A stretch of DNA of 64,000 bases from Paramagnetospirillum magneticum AMB-1 (GTDB lineage: Bacteria > Pseudomonadota > Alphaproteobacteria > Rhodospirillales > Magnetospirillaceae): the NCBI RefSeq assembly GCF_000009985.1, contig NC_007626.1, positions 4,817,789-4,881,788 of the forward strand, read 5' to 3'. The position numbers and the translations under genes are program-made. The notes under the pieces were generated by a model. It was given only the letters and a program-made list of their open reading frames with translations. It was not told the DNA's origin and did not search any database. Shown one piece after another: positions 1-9,180 of the stretch. Numbering within the stretch: the stretch's first letter is position 1; every line of letters begins with the position of its first letter.

Positions 1-127
1 CTACCGGTACCGCGTCATGCCCCGGTTCGACCTGACCCCCGATCTCCAGATCATCCGTCATCCCGGCGGAAATCCCTCGGGGGAGGTGGCCTATGCCGTG
101 GGGCTGAGGGGGCAATTGACGTATTAA
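1..127 (+). CDS. OprB-family carbohydrate porin, C-terminal fragment
   Basis: The window opens inside a gene whose last 41 codons read in frame to a TAA at 125-127. The tail has a PDLQIIRHPGGN motif followed by an ...AVGLRGQLTY end. A PDLQ-x-IxHPGGN strand followed by a terminal strand closing on an aromatic residue is typical of the last beta-strands of OprB-type outer-membrane porins, which pass sugars and other small solutes. The terminal Tyr fits the aromatic C-terminal signal used by the BAM machinery. The substrate cannot be told from this fragment. A perfect hairpin at 165-190 follows. Confidence 0.6.
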   Translation, partial: YRYRVMPRFDLTPDLQIIRHPGGNPSGEVAYAVGLRGQLTY

Positions 128-164
128 CAGGTGCGAATAACTCTGCGTTGCAATATCAATGTAG

Positions 165-190
165 CCATGCCCCGTGAAAGCGGGGCATGG
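165..190 (+). terminator. 10-bp perfect stem-loop after the porin gene
   Basis: CCATGCCCCG (165-174) pairs perfectly with CGGGGCATGG (181-190) around a six-base loop. It lies 38 bases after the porin stop and 22 bases before the next start. There is no T run, so it may be a factor-dependent terminator or an RNA end-stabilising hairpin rather than a classical intrinsic terminator. Confidence 0.45.
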
Positions 191-212
191 TTCCGCACTT
201 CGAGGCTTCGCC

Positions 213-1577
213 ATGACCGCCATTTCGTTCCGTTCCACACCGCTGGCCGTGCTCGGCCATTTCCTGGCCCGACAGTCCCGGATGATCCAGGCGGTGCAAT
301 GGCTGATGGTGGTCGTCTATCTGGCCCTGGTCACCCTGCCCGCCTTCCTGCCGGTGCCCGATGATTCCAAGCACATCTGGGACAACCTGGTGCTGTTCGC
401 CCAGTTCGCCTTCTGGGGGGTGTGGTGGCCCTTCGTCATGGTCAGCATGCTGGTGATGGGCCGGGCCTGGTGCGGGCTGTTCTGCCCCGAGGGCACCATG
501 ACCGAATGGATCAGCCGCCATGGGCTGGGCCGGGCCATTCCCGCCTGGCTGCGCTGGAAGGGCTGGCCCTTCGTCGCATTCGTCTGCACCACGGTCTACG
601 GCCAGATGATCACCGTCTACGAATATCCCAAGGCGGCGCTGCTGATCCTTGGGGCCTCCACCGTCATGGCCCTGGGCATCGGGCTGGTCTATGGCCGCGG
701 CAAGCGGGTGTGGTGCCGCTATCTTTGCCCGGCCAGCGGGGTGTTCTCGCTGCTGTCGCGTCTGGCCCCCGTCCATTTCGCCGTCGACGCCGAGAGCTGG
801 AAGACGGCGCCGCGCACCCATGCGGTCAACTGCGCCACGCTGGTGGATGTGCGGGCCATGACCGGCGGCGGATCGTGCCACATGTGCGGCCGCTGTTCCG
901 GCCATCGCGGCGCGGTGGAGCTGCAGCCCCGCCTGCCCGGGGCGGAGATCGCCGCCCTGCCGGCCCGCGAGGTGTCGCCCTGGGACATCATCCTGCTGCT
1001 GTTCGGCGTGATGGGCGTGGCCAGCGGGGCGTTCCAGTGGTCGGCCTCGCCCTATTTCATCGCCCTGAAGCAAGGTCTGGCCAAGATCCTTGTGGAGCAT
1101 TCCATCCTGTTCCCCATGACCGAGACCCTGCCCTGGTGGCTGCTGACCAATTCCGACGAGACCGGCGAGGTCTTCACCCTGCTGGATGGCTTTTGCATCC
1201 TGACCTATATGGGCGGTGCCGCGCTGCTGTTCGGCACCATCGGCCTGGCCGGGCTGGCCGCCGCCGCCCGGATGCTGGGGCAAAGGCAGCTTCTGTGGCG
1301 GCTGGGCTATGGCCTGGTGCCGGCCGGGGCGGTGGGGCTGATCGTCGGCCTGTCGGCCATGACCCTGACCCAGCTCACCGCCGAGGGGGTATTTCTCGCC
1401 TGGGTGCCCGATGCCCGCGCCGGGCTGCTGCTGCTGGGGCTGGGCTGGAGCGCGGCGCTGCTGTGGCGTTCGCTGCCCGCCGCCGCCCTGTGGCGCCGTG
1501 CCGCCGCCTGGAGCCTGGGCATGGCCGGAGCTTTCGCCCAGCTCGGCATGTGGGGGGTGTTCTTCTTCGTCTGGTAG
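213..1577 (+). CDS. Membrane-bound 4Fe-4S polyferredoxin (NapH/YccM-like)
   Basis: 454-residue integral membrane protein with several hydrophobic helices on both sides of a cysteine-rich centre. Two CxxxCP motifs, WCGLFCPEG and WCRYLCPASG, are the hallmark of the NapH/NosR/YccM family of membrane polyferredoxins that carry electrons from quinol toward periplasmic or cytoplasmic partners. A third cluster (a Cys at the start of the CATLVDVR segment, then CHMCGRC) is positioned to bind another 4Fe-4S centre. The C-terminal half adds further helices. A GTG at 174 is possible but lies in the preceding hairpin; the ATG at 213 is preferred. No reductase partner gene is visible nearby, so the electron acceptor is unknown. 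Confidence 0.7.
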   Translation: MTAISFRSTPLAVLGHFLARQSRMIQAVQWLMVVVYLALVTLPAFLPVPDDSKHIWDNLVLFAQFAFWGVWWPFVMVSMLVMGRAWCGLFCPEGTMTEWISRHGLGRAIPAWLRWKGWPFVAFVCTTVYGQMITVYEYPKAALLILGASTVMALGIGLVYGRGKRVWCRYLCPASGVFSLLSRLAPVHFAVDAESWKTAPRTHAVNCATLVDVRAMTGGGSCHMCGRCSGHRGAVELQPRLPGAEIAALPAREVSPWDIILLLFGVMGVASGAFQWSASPYFIALKQGLAKILVEHSILFPMTETLPWWLLTNSDETGEVFTLLDGFCILTYMGGAALLFGTIGLAGLAAAARMLGQRQLLWRLGYGLVPAGAVGLIVGLSAMTLTQLTAEGVFLAWVPDARAGLLLLGLGWSAALLWRSLPAAALWRRAAAWSLGMAGAFAQLGMWGVFFFVW

Positions 1578-1619
1578 GGTATAGGATTCCTCCCCAGAGC
1601 GACGCGGCTTTGGGGGGCG

Positions 1620-3263
1620 ATGATGGTGCATCCGGTTGAACTTCCCGCCTGGAAGGAGTTGGAGGCTCTGGCCGCCACCACCGGCCGGCGGCCCATGCGC
1701 GACATGTTCGCCGAGGATCCCGGCCGCTTCGACCGCTTCTCCGCCCGCCTGGGCGATCTGCTGCTGGACTATTCCAAGAACCGCATCGACGCCCAGGTGA
1801 TGGCCGCCCTGGTGCGCCTGGCCGGGCAGGCGGGCCTGCCCGCCGCCCGCGAGGCCATGTTCGGCGGCGAGGCGTTCAACGTCACCGAGCACCGCGCCGT
1901 GCTGCATACCGCGCTGCGCAACCGCTCGGACCGGCCGGTTCCGGTGGACGGCCATGACGTGATGCCCGAGATCCGCGCCGTGCTGGCCCGCATGAAGGAC
2001 TTCGCCGGGCGGGTGCGGTCCGGCGACTGGAAAGGCGCCACCGGCCGCCCCATCCGCAGCGTGGTCAATATCGGCATCGGCGGTTCGGATCTGGGGCCGG
2101 TGATGGTCACCGAGGCGCTGAAGCCCTATCAGAAGGCCGATCTGGCCGTCCACTTCATCTCCAATGTCGACGGCAGCCACGCCGCCGAGGTGCTGAAGCT
2201 CTGCGATGCCGAGACCACCTTGTTCATCGTGGCGTCGAAGACCTTCACCACCCAGGAGACCATTGCCAACGCCCGCACCTGCCGCGCCTGGCTGGTGGAG
2301 AAGCTGGGCGAGGCCGCCATTCCCGCCCACTTCGTGGCGCTGTCCACCAATGGCAAAGCCGTGGCCGAATTCGGCATCGACACCGCCAACATGTTCGGGT
2401 TCTGGGACTGGGTGGGCGGCCGCTACTCCCTGTGGTCGGCCATCGGCCTGTCCATCGCCCTGGCGGTGGGCTTCGAGCGCTTCGAGGAGCTGCTGGCGGG
2501 CGGCCATGCCATGGACCGGCATTTCCAGGACACCCCCCTGGAGGCCAACCTGCCGGTGATCCTGGGGCTGATCGGCATCTGGAACGCCAATTTCCTCGGC
2601 GCCGACGCCTATGCCGTGCTGCCCTACGATCAGTACCTGCATCGCCTGCCGGCCTATCTGCAGCAGCTGGACATGGAGAGCAACGGCAAGGGAACCGCCC
2701 GGGATGGCGCCACGGTGAGCTGGGGCACCGGCCCCATGGTGTTCGGCGAGCCCGGCACCAACGGCCAGCATGCCTTCTACCAGCTGATCCACCAGGGAAC
2801 CCGGCTGATTCCCTGCGACTTCCTCGCGGCTGCCAACAGCCACAATCCCCTGGGCGAGCACCACCTGATGCTATTGTCCAACGTGCTGGCCCAGGCCGAG
2901 GCCCTGATGAAGGGCAAGACCGGGGCCGAAGCCCGCGCCGAGCTGGAAAAGGCCGGCATGGACCCGGCCGAGATCGCCTTCCAGCTGCCCCACCGGGTGT
3001 TTCCCGGCAACCGCCCCAGCAACACCTTGCTCTATCCCCGCCTCGATCCCTTCATGCTGGGCCAGCTGATCGCCCTTTACGAGCACAAGGTGTTCGTCCA
3101 GGGCGTGATCTGGAACATCTGCAGCTTCGACCAGTGGGGCGTCGAACTGGGAAAGGTCCTGGCCAAGGCCATCCTGGCCGAACTGTCCTCGGAAAAGACA
3201 TCCAGCACGCATGATTGCTCCACCGCCGGATTGATCAACGCCGTACGGCAGATGCGGCAATAA
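1620..3263 (+). CDS. pgi: Glucose-6-phosphate isomerase
   Basis: 547 residues, the usual length of bacterial Pgi. It interconverts glucose 6-phosphate and fructose 6-phosphate in the cytoplasm, linking glycolysis/gluconeogenesis with the pentose and Entner-Doudoroff routes. The family signatures are clear: the sugar-phosphate loop NIGIGGSDLGPVMV, SKTFTTQET, the GGRYSLWSAIG segment, the catalytic Glu region MESNGKG, and the C-terminal signature with NICSFDQWGVELGK. The start is the first ATG of an ATGATG pair, preceded by a G-rich stretch (about 1612-1618). The gene stands alone on the plus strand; a 130-bp gap with no recognisable feature follows. Confidence 0.97.
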   Translation: MMVHPVELPAWKELEALAATTGRRPMRDMFAEDPGRFDRFSARLGDLLLDYSKNRIDAQVMAALVRLAGQAGLPAAREAMFGGEAFNVTEHRAVLHTALRNRSDRPVPVDGHDVMPEIRAVLARMKDFAGRVRSGDWKGATGRPIRSVVNIGIGGSDLGPVMVTEALKPYQKADLAVHFISNVDGSHAAEVLKLCDAETTLFIVASKTFTTQETIANARTCRAWLVEKLGEAAIPAHFVALSTNGKAVAEFGIDTANMFGFWDWVGGRYSLWSAIGLSIALAVGFERFEELLAGGHAMDRHFQDTPLEANLPVILGLIGIWNANFLGADAYAVLPYDQYLHRLPAYLQQLDMESNGKGTARDGATVSWGTGPMVFGEPGTNGQHAFYQLIHQGTRLIPCDFLAAANSHNPLGEHHLMLLSNVLAQAEALMKGKTGAEARAELEKAGMDPAEIAFQLPHRVFPGNRPSNTLLYPRLDPFMLGQLIALYEHKVFVQGVIWNICSFDQWGVELGKVLAKAILAELSSEKTSSTHDCSTAGLINAVRQMRQ

Positions 3264-3393
3264 TCGGCAAATAAATTACAGCCCTTGATCTTGCCATGGC
3301 AGGCCCGCCATTTTGGCTGGCATCCCTGCATTCGAATCTGTATATGCTGAACCCGATTGAAGGTCGATACCCTGGGGAAGGGGCTAGCCGCGA

Positions 3394-5130
3394 ATGGGCA
3401 GCATGGGACGGGCTGAAACGCCGGCCGAACGGCGGCGCAAGGGGCCGAGATTCGGCGCCAATTTCATGACGGTGCTGGAAGTCTCGCGCGAACTCGTCTG
3501 CCTGTGTGTCGACGGCGTGGTGGCCGACGCCAACAGCGCCGGCATCGCCATGCTGGGCGCCGGCAGCGCCGACCAGGTGGTGGGACGCGCCTTCCGCGAT
3601 CTGGTGGGCGGCGATTACGCCGGGGTGATCGACGATCTGCTCCATCTCAAGGAAATCGAGGATTCGGCCTTTCCCATCAAGGTCCGCCACCTGGACGGCG
3701 GCACCTTCGAGGCCGAGCTGCAGATTCATCCCGCCCGCGAATTGGGTCCGGCCCACGCCGTGGTCACCGCCCGCGACATTTCCCACCAAGGCCGGCTGGC
3801 CCGCACGGCACGCGACAGCGAGGACCGTTTCCAGGCCCTGGTCGAGCGCTCCATGCATCTGGTGCTGCTGTGCCATGGCGGACGCATCGGCTATATCAAC
3901 GCCACCGGCGTCGCCGTTTTGGGCGGCACCGATCCCAGCCAGTTCGCCGGCATTCCGGTCTCGGAGATCTTTGCCGGCGATTACCGCGAGATCGTCGCCG
4001 CCGATCTTGGCGCCTTGCTGGACGAGGGCGGCATCATGCCCATGCGCCTCGCCCGCCTGGACGGGTCGACCTTCGATGCCCAGATCAAGGCGACCAAATT
4101 GCCGTCCCAGGGCGCCGCGCCGGAATACATGGTCGAGGCCCGCGACATCACCGGCCAGATTCGGGCGGTGGCGGCCTTGCGGCATATGAACGATACCCTG
4201 GAACAGCAGGTCGCCGCCCGGACCCGCGAGCTGGACGAGGAGCGCGCCCGCGCCGTCGAGGCCCGCGCCTTCGTGGAAAGCCTGCTGGAGGCGGTGCCCA
4301 ATCCCCTGTGGTGGAAGGATACCCGTGGCCGTTACCTCGGCTATAACGGCGCCTTCCGCGAACTCCACGGCGTCGGCCCCACCGACTGGATCGGCCGCAC
4401 CACTGCCGAAATGGTCAATCCCGGCTTCGCCGCTATCGCCAGTCAGGCCGATACCCAGGCCTTGGCCGAGGCCGGACGCGTCCAGTTCGAGGCTCACCTG
4501 GAGGTGGCGGCCGACCGGGCGCTGGACGTGGTCGTCAACAAGACCGTGTGGCACGGCCGCGACAATCGGCCCGAGGGGGTGATCGGCGTCATGCTCGACA
4601 TCACCGAGCGCAAGCGCATGGAGGCCGAGCTGCGCCGCCTGGCCACTACCGACGTGCTGACCGGCATCTTCAACCGCCGCCATTTCATGGAGATGGCCCG
4701 GATCGAGGTGGATCGGGCGCGCCGCCACGGCCGCCCCCTGGTGGCGCTGATGCTCGACATCGATCATTTCAAGCGCATCAACGACACCCATGGCCATCCG
4801 GTGGGCGACGTGGCCATCAAGGCGCTGGCCGATGTCTGCACCCAGATCATCCGCCACGAGGACGTGCTGGGCCGCATGGGCGGCGAGGAATTCGCCATCG
4901 TGCTGACCGAGACCGACCTGGACGGCGCCCTGCTGGTGGCCGAGCGCCTGCGCCAGGCGGTAGCCGCCATCCGCATTCCGGCCGAACTGGGAACCGTCGC
5001 CTTCACCACCAGTATCGGCGTCGCCGAGCGGCTGGAGGGCGACGCCACCATCGACACCATCCTGTCGCGGGCCGACATGGCGCTTTATTCCGCCAAGCGC
5101 TCGGGCCGCAACAAGGTGGCGGTGGGATAG
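3394..5130 (+). CDS. Diguanylate cyclase with three PAS domains
   Basis: 578 residues, no membrane segment, so a cytosolic sensor. Three PAS-like modules can be followed (about residues 25-125, 145-250 and 300-410). A charged coiled-coil linker rich in Arg and Glu (about 262-300) lies between the second and third. The C-terminal GGDEF domain (about 410-575) has the active-site variant GGEEF at 496-500. An inhibitory-site RxxD (RHED, 487-490) sits exactly five residues before it, so the enzyme should make cyclic di-GMP from two GTP and be product-inhibited. No EAL domain is fused. The PAS ligand is unknown. A GGGGAAGGGG tract lies about ten bases before the ATG. Confidence 0.88.
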   Translation: MGSMGRAETPAERRRKGPRFGANFMTVLEVSRELVCLCVDGVVADANSAGIAMLGAGSADQVVGRAFRDLVGGDYAGVIDDLLHLKEIEDSAFPIKVRHLDGGTFEAELQIHPARELGPAHAVVTARDISHQGRLARTARDSEDRFQALVERSMHLVLLCHGGRIGYINATGVAVLGGTDPSQFAGIPVSEIFAGDYREIVAADLGALLDEGGIMPMRLARLDGSTFDAQIKATKLPSQGAAPEYMVEARDITGQIRAVAALRHMNDTLEQQVAARTRELDEERARAVEARAFVESLLEAVPNPLWWKDTRGRYLGYNGAFRELHGVGPTDWIGRTTAEMVNPGFAAIASQADTQALAEAGRVQFEAHLEVAADRALDVVVNKTVWHGRDNRPEGVIGVMLDITERKRMEAELRRLATTDVLTGIFNRRHFMEMARIEVDRARRHGRPLVALMLDIDHFKRINDTHGHPVGDVAIKALADVCTQIIRHEDVLGRMGGEEFAIVLTETDLDGALLVAERLRQAVAAIRIPAELGTVAFTTSIGVAERLEGDATIDTILSRADMALYSAKRSGRNKVAVG

Positions 5131-5153
5131 CCGGGCAAGGTAAGCTGCCGCCT

Positions 5154-6977
5154 ATGTCCATCCGCCTGCTTCCCCCCACCCTGGTCAACCAGATCGCCGC
5201 CGGCGAGGTGGTCGAGCGTCCCGCCTCCGCCGTCAAGGAACTGGTGGAGAATGCCATCGATGCCGGCGCCAGCCGCATCGACGTGGTGCTGGCCGAGGGC
5301 GGCCAGTCGCTGATCGCGGTCAGCGACGACGGTTGCGGCATGAGCCCCGACGAGATGATGCTGGCCGTGGAGCGCCACGCCACCTCCAAGCTGCCCGACG
5401 ATGATCTGGTGCGCATCCGCTTCCTGGGCTTTCGCGGCGAGGCGCTGCCCTCCATCGGGTCGGTGGCGCGCCTCACGCTGACCAGCCGCCCCAGGGGCGC
5501 CGACAGCGCCTGGAGCCTGTCGGTGGAAGGCGGCGCCAAGGGCCGTCCCGTCCCCGCAGCCCATCCCCAGGGGACCCGCATCGAGGTGCGCGACCTGTTC
5601 TATGCCACGCCGGCCCGGCTGAAATTCCTCAAGGCGGCGCGCACCGAGCTGACCCATGCCGCCGACGTGATCGAACGCCTCGGCATGGCCCATCCCGACA
5701 TCGCCTTTTCCCTGTCCGACGGCGGGCGCAAGGTGCTGGATCTGGCCGCCAAGCGGGGCGAGCCGGGCGCGGCGCTTCTGTCGCGCATCGCCCAGGTGGT
5801 GGGGCGCGAGTTCGAGCCCAACGCCCTGGCGCTGGACGCCGAGCGCGACGGGGTCAGGCTGACCGGCTGGGCCGGGCTGCCCACCTACAACCGCGCCACC
5901 TCCGCCGCCCAGTACCTGTTCGTCAACGGCCGCCCGGTCAAGGACCGGCTGGTGATCGGCGCGGTCCGGGGGGCCTATCAGGACGTCCTGGCCCGCGACC
6001 GCCATCCGGTGGTGGCGCTGTTCCTGGAGCTTGACCCCGATCAGGTGGACGTCAACGTCCATCCCGCCAAGGCCGAGGTGCGCTTTCGCGATTCCGGGCT
6101 GGTGCGCGGCTTGATCGTCGGCGCCATCCGCCATGCCCTGGCCGGAGCCGGGCACCGGGCCAGTTCCACCCTGACCGGAGTGGCGCTGGGCGCCCTGGGT
6201 GGTGGTGGCGGCAACAGTCCGCCGCCGTCCTTTGCCCATTATCCGCCGCCGCGCCCCTCCCTGCCGCTGATCCGCGCCGGAATCGGCGCCCAGGCGCCCC
6301 TGGGACTGGCCGAGCAGGGTCTGGGCCTCCATCTGCCGCCCGCCGCCCCCGTGGCGCCGCCCGAGGCGAGGGAGGGACCGGGCGAAGCCTCCGTCGACTA
6401 CCCCCTGGGCGCCGCCAAGGCCCAGTTGCACGACACCTATATCGTCGCCGAGACCGCCGACGGGCTGGTGATCGTCGACCAGCACGCCGCCCATGAGCGG
6501 CTGGTGTTCGAGCGCCTGAAACTGGGCCTGACCGAGGGGCAGGTGGCGCGCCAGGGCCTGCTGCTGCCCGAAGTGGTGGATCTCGGCGACGCCGGCGCCG
6601 CCCGGGTGACCGAGCGGGCCGGGGATCTGGCCCGCCTGGGCCTGGTGATCGACTCCTTCGGCCCCGGCGCCGTGGTGGTGCGCGAGGTCCCTGCCCTGCT
6701 GGGCGACGACGACGTTCAGGGACTGGTGCGCGATTTGGCCGATGAACTGGCCGAGTGGGGCGCTTCCACCGTCCTGGAGGAGCGCCTGCTGCACATCTGC
6801 GCCACCATGGCCTGTCACGGCTCGGTGCGGGCGGGCCGCCGCCTCTCCGTCCCCGAGATGAATGCCTTGCTGCGCCGCATGGAGGCCACCCCCCTGTCGG
6901 GGCAGTGCAACCATGGGCGCCCCACCCACGTTTCCCTCAGTCTCAACGACATCGAGAAGCTGTTCGGGCGCCGATAG
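5154..6977 (+). CDS. mutL: DNA mismatch repair protein MutL
   Basis: 607 residues. The N-terminal GHKL ATPase carries ELVENAIDAGA, DDGCGM and GFRGEALPSI. A Pro/Gly-rich linker (about 340-410) leads to the C-terminal dimerisation domain. That domain has the intact metal-binding endonuclease motif DQHAAHERLVFE (pattern DQHAxxExxxxE), expected in bacteria that lack MutH, where MutL itself nicks the new strand after MutS signals a mismatch. The end CNHGRPTHVSL is also typical. The start ATG lies 23 bp after the diguanylate cyclase stop, so the two may be co-transcribed although they are functionally unrelated. Confidence 0.96.
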   Translation: MSIRLLPPTLVNQIAAGEVVERPASAVKELVENAIDAGASRIDVVLAEGGQSLIAVSDDGCGMSPDEMMLAVERHATSKLPDDDLVRIRFLGFRGEALPSIGSVARLTLTSRPRGADSAWSLSVEGGAKGRPVPAAHPQGTRIEVRDLFYATPARLKFLKAARTELTHAADVIERLGMAHPDIAFSLSDGGRKVLDLAAKRGEPGAALLSRIAQVVGREFEPNALALDAERDGVRLTGWAGLPTYNRATSAAQYLFVNGRPVKDRLVIGAVRGAYQDVLARDRHPVVALFLELDPDQVDVNVHPAKAEVRFRDSGLVRGLIVGAIRHALAGAGHRASSTLTGVALGALGGGGGNSPPPSFAHYPPPRPSLPLIRAGIGAQAPLGLAEQGLGLHLPPAAPVAPPEAREGPGEASVDYPLGAAKAQLHDTYIVAETADGLVIVDQHAAHERLVFERLKLGLTEGQVARQGLLLPEVVDLGDAGAARVTERAGDLARLGLVIDSFGPGAVVVREVPALLGDDDVQGLVRDLADELAEWGASTVLEERLLHICATMACHGSVRAGRRLSVPEMNALLRRMEATPLSGQCNHGRPTHVSLSLNDIEKLFGRR

Positions 6978-7071
6978 CCCGCTTGTCAGCCGGCGCTTGA
7001 CCGCCGTCAATTACCATAGCTGTGCACTTGGGTATTGTGGCTTCAGTTAGACGAAGTCAAGGAATACCGCC

Positions 7072-7491
7072 ATGAGAAAGACCGACAGTTTCCGTAAACA
7101 TCACGACGACCTGCGGGTCATTGTCGGCCGGCTCGAGCCCATGCTCGACCCCCAGCGGATCGCCACCGATCCGGCAGCGGTGTCCAAGGTGGTGCTCGAC
7201 CTGTTCGGCAAGTTCTCCATTCACCTGGCCATCGAGGACAACACCCTGTACCCCAAATGCGCCGCCCATGCCGATGCCGCCCTGCGCCGCACCGCCGCCG
7301 AGTTCCAGGCGGAGATGGGCAATCTGTCGCAGCGCTTCGATGCCTATAAGAAGTCCTGGGCCGGTCCCCTGGCCATCGGCCGCGATCCGGCGGCCTTCGT
7401 GACGGCGACGCGCGAGATCCTCGGCCTGTTCAAGGCGCGGGTCGAGCGCGAGGAAAGCCGGCTCTACGACCTGTTCGACAAGGCGGCGTGA
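7072..7491 (+). CDS. Hemerythrin-like domain protein
   Basis: 139-residue all-helical protein. Ligand-like residues include the HHDDL of helix 1, an HLAIEDNTLYP segment (HxxxE, the strongest family signature) and an EREESRLYDL segment near the end. Hemerythrins bind O2, NO or act as iron/redox sensors through a diiron centre. In the last helix the usual HIxxEE is replaced by RVEREE, so one iron ligand may be missing and a normal diiron site is not certain. A purine-rich AAGGAA stands about eight bases before the ATG. The gene ends in a palindrome shared with the convergent greB. Confidence 0.75.
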   Translation: MRKTDSFRKHHDDLRVIVGRLEPMLDPQRIATDPAAVSKVVLDLFGKFSIHLAIEDNTLYPKCAAHADAALRRTAAEFQAEMGNLSQRFDAYKKSWAGPLAIGRDPAAFVTATREILGLFKARVEREESRLYDLFDKAA

Positions 7492-7507
7492 GGGGGAACC
7501 CCCTCAC
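7488..7507. terminator. Bidirectional palindrome between convergent genes
   Basis: GTGAGGGGG (7488-7496) and CCCCCTCAC (7499-7507) form a perfect nine-bp inverted repeat with a two-base centre. It overlaps the stop codons of both the hemerythrin gene and greB, so it can act on transcripts from either strand. No T run follows. Confidence 0.55.
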
Positions 7508-8052
7508 TCTCCGTAGGAGATGGCCACCACCTCGATCATTTCGACCCCGGACGGAGTGCGCACCGGCACGGAATCCCCTTCGGCCGCCTTCAAGAGGGCA
7601 CGGGCCACCGGGGAGATCCAGCTGATCAGCCCCTTCTCCAGGTCGGCCTCGTCGATGCCGACGATGGTGACGGTGATCTCCTCGTCGCGGGCATTGGCAT
7701 AGGTGACGGTGGCCCCGAAGAATATCTGGTCGCGCTTCTTCTGCTGCTCGGGATCGACCACATGGGCGGATTCCATGCGCTTGGTCAGGAAGCGGATGCG
7801 GCGGTCGATCTCGCGCAGCCGCTTCTTGCCATAGAGGTAGTCGCCGTTTTCCGAACGGTCGCCATTGCCCGCCGCCCAGGACACCACCTCGACCACCTTG
7901 GGGCGCTCGATCTTGTGCAGGTGGGACAGTTCCGCCTTTAGCGCCGCAAAGCCCTGGGGTCGCATGTAGTTCTTGGCGCCGGGCGGCAGGCCCTGGGGCA
8001 GGTCCTCGGAGTCCTCGTCGCCGTCGCTTTCCTTGGTGAAGGCCTTGCTCAC
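7504..8052 (-). CDS. greB: Transcription elongation factor GreB
   Basis: 182 residues with an N-terminal coiled coil followed by a FKBP-like domain. Gre factors enter the RNA polymerase secondary channel and stimulate cleavage of backtracked RNA. The coiled-coil tip motif GDRSENGDYLYGKKRLREIDRR carries the acidic pair needed for cleavage, and the spacing and basic face are GreB-like rather than GreA-like. The GTG at 8052 is chosen because it overlaps the tsaD stop as GTGA and has GGAAGGGAG about eight bases upstream. The longer reading frame back to 8184 would lie inside tsaD. Expression is probably coupled to tsaD. Confidence 0.9.
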   Translation of the reverse strand: MSKAFTKESDGDEDSEDLPQGLPPGAKNYMRPQGFAALKAELSHLHKIERPKVVEVVSWAAGNGDRSENGDYLYGKKRLREIDRRIRFLTKRMESAHVVDPEQQKKRDQIFFGATVTYANARDEEITVTIVGIDEADLEKGLISWISPVARALLKAAEGDSVPVRTPSGVEMIEVVAISYGE

Positions 8053-9092
8053 GCCTTGGCTCCCTTCCTGGCAGTGGGGTCCAGCGGCCAGCGCGGCCGT
8101 GGCGCGAAGGTCAGATCGTCGCTTTGGCCCAGGCGCAGCCGTTCGAGACCCGCCCAGGCGATCATGGCGGCGTTGTCGGTGCACAGCTTCAGCGGCGGAG
8201 CCAGGAATTCCAGGCCCGTTTCGTTTCCGATCCGAACCAGAACCTGGCGCAGCGCCGTATTGGCGGCGACACCGCCGGCCACCACCAGATGCTGGGTCTG
8301 GGGCCAGCGGGACTTCATCTCGCGCACGCCGCGCCGCACCCGGTCGGCCATGGCATCGGCCACCGCATCCTGAAAGGCGCGGGCCACATCGGCCTGATCG
8401 GCGGCCGACAACGGCTGGGGCAGGCTTTCGATCAGCAGGCGGGCGGCGTTCTTGAGCCCCGAGAAGCTGAAATCGCAGCCCGGCTTGCCCTTCATGGGGC
8501 GCGGCAGGGTAAAGCGGGCCGGATCGCCACCTTGGGCCGCCGCCTCCACCGCCGGGCCGCCGGGATAGCCCAGCCCGGCCATCTTGGCCACCTTATCGAA
8601 GGCCTCGCCCGCCGCGTCGTCGATGGTGGTGCCGAGACGGGTGTACCGGCCCACCCCCTCGACGGCCAGCAACTGGCAATGGCCGCCCGAGGCCAGCAGC
8701 AGCAGATAGGGAAAGGCGATATCGTGGGTCAGGCGCGGCGTCAGGGCGTGGCCTTCCAGATGGTTGACCGCCAGGAACGGCTTGCCCGCGGCCAGCGCGA
8801 TGGCCTTGCCGGTCATCACGCCGACGATCACGCCGCCGATCAGGCCGGGACCGCCGGTGGCCGCCACGGCGTCCAGGTCGGCAAAGCCCACGCCGGCGCG
8901 GCGCATGGCCTCGGCCACCAGCTTGTCCATATGGGCCAGATGGGAGCGGGCGGCGATTTCCGGCACCACCCCGCCGAAGGGCCGGTGCTCGTCCAGTTGC
9001 GACAGCACCACCTCGCCCAGAATCTCGCGCCGGTCGTTGACCACGGCGGCGGCGGTTTCATCGCAGGAGCTTTCGATACCCAGAACAAGCAC
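8049..9092 (-). CDS. tsaD: tRNA threonylcarbamoyltransferase subunit TsaD
   Basis: 347 residues, the normal TsaD length. It transfers the threonylcarbamoyl group to A37 of ANN-decoding tRNAs, working with TsaB (also in this window at 51504-52175), TsaE and TsaC. The ASKHA-fold signatures are clear: GIESSCDETAAAVV, the iron-binding HLEGH, ASGGHCQLL, the GEAFDKVAKMAGLGYPGG loop, and SFSGLKNA. The upstream neighbour is the divergent hemC, 88 bp away. The stop overlaps the greB start by four bases. Confidence 0.97.
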   Translation of the reverse strand: MLVLGIESSCDETAAAVVNDRREILGEVVLSQLDEHRPFGGVVPEIAARSHLAHMDKLVAEAMRRAGVGFADLDAVAATGGPGLIGGVIVGVMTGKAIALAAGKPFLAVNHLEGHALTPRLTHDIAFPYLLLLASGGHCQLLAVEGVGRYTRLGTTIDDAAGEAFDKVAKMAGLGYPGGPAVEAAAQGGDPARFTLPRPMKGKPGCDFSFSGLKNAARLLIESLPQPLSAADQADVARAFQDAVADAMADRVRRGVREMKSRWPQTQHLVVAGGVAANTALRQVLVRIGNETGLEFLAPPLKLCTDNAAMIAWAGLERLRLGQSDDLTFAPRPRWPLDPTARKGAKA

Positions 9093-9180
9093 TTTATCTG
9101 CCCCTCAATGGCCCGACACCGCCCGGCCCTTTGTAAATCCCTTTGCACAGCGGCGTCCGACTTACTACAACAACCAGACC

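Noticed and set aside
131..364. 77-codon plus-strand frame at the start of the polyferredoxin gene
   Set aside because: It starts at a GTG before the hairpin and reads through in a shifted frame; the product is Arg/Pro-rich and unlike any family.
156..2864. 902-codon open frame on the minus strand opposite the polyferredoxin and pgi genes
   Set aside because: It is a shadow of the GC-rich plus-strand codons, with low-complexity His/Gly/Gln-rich product and no family match. Similar long antisense frames (3235-4857, 5085-7010, 9235-11022, 15287-18631, 33129-35291, 41136-43322 and others) were rejected for the same reason.
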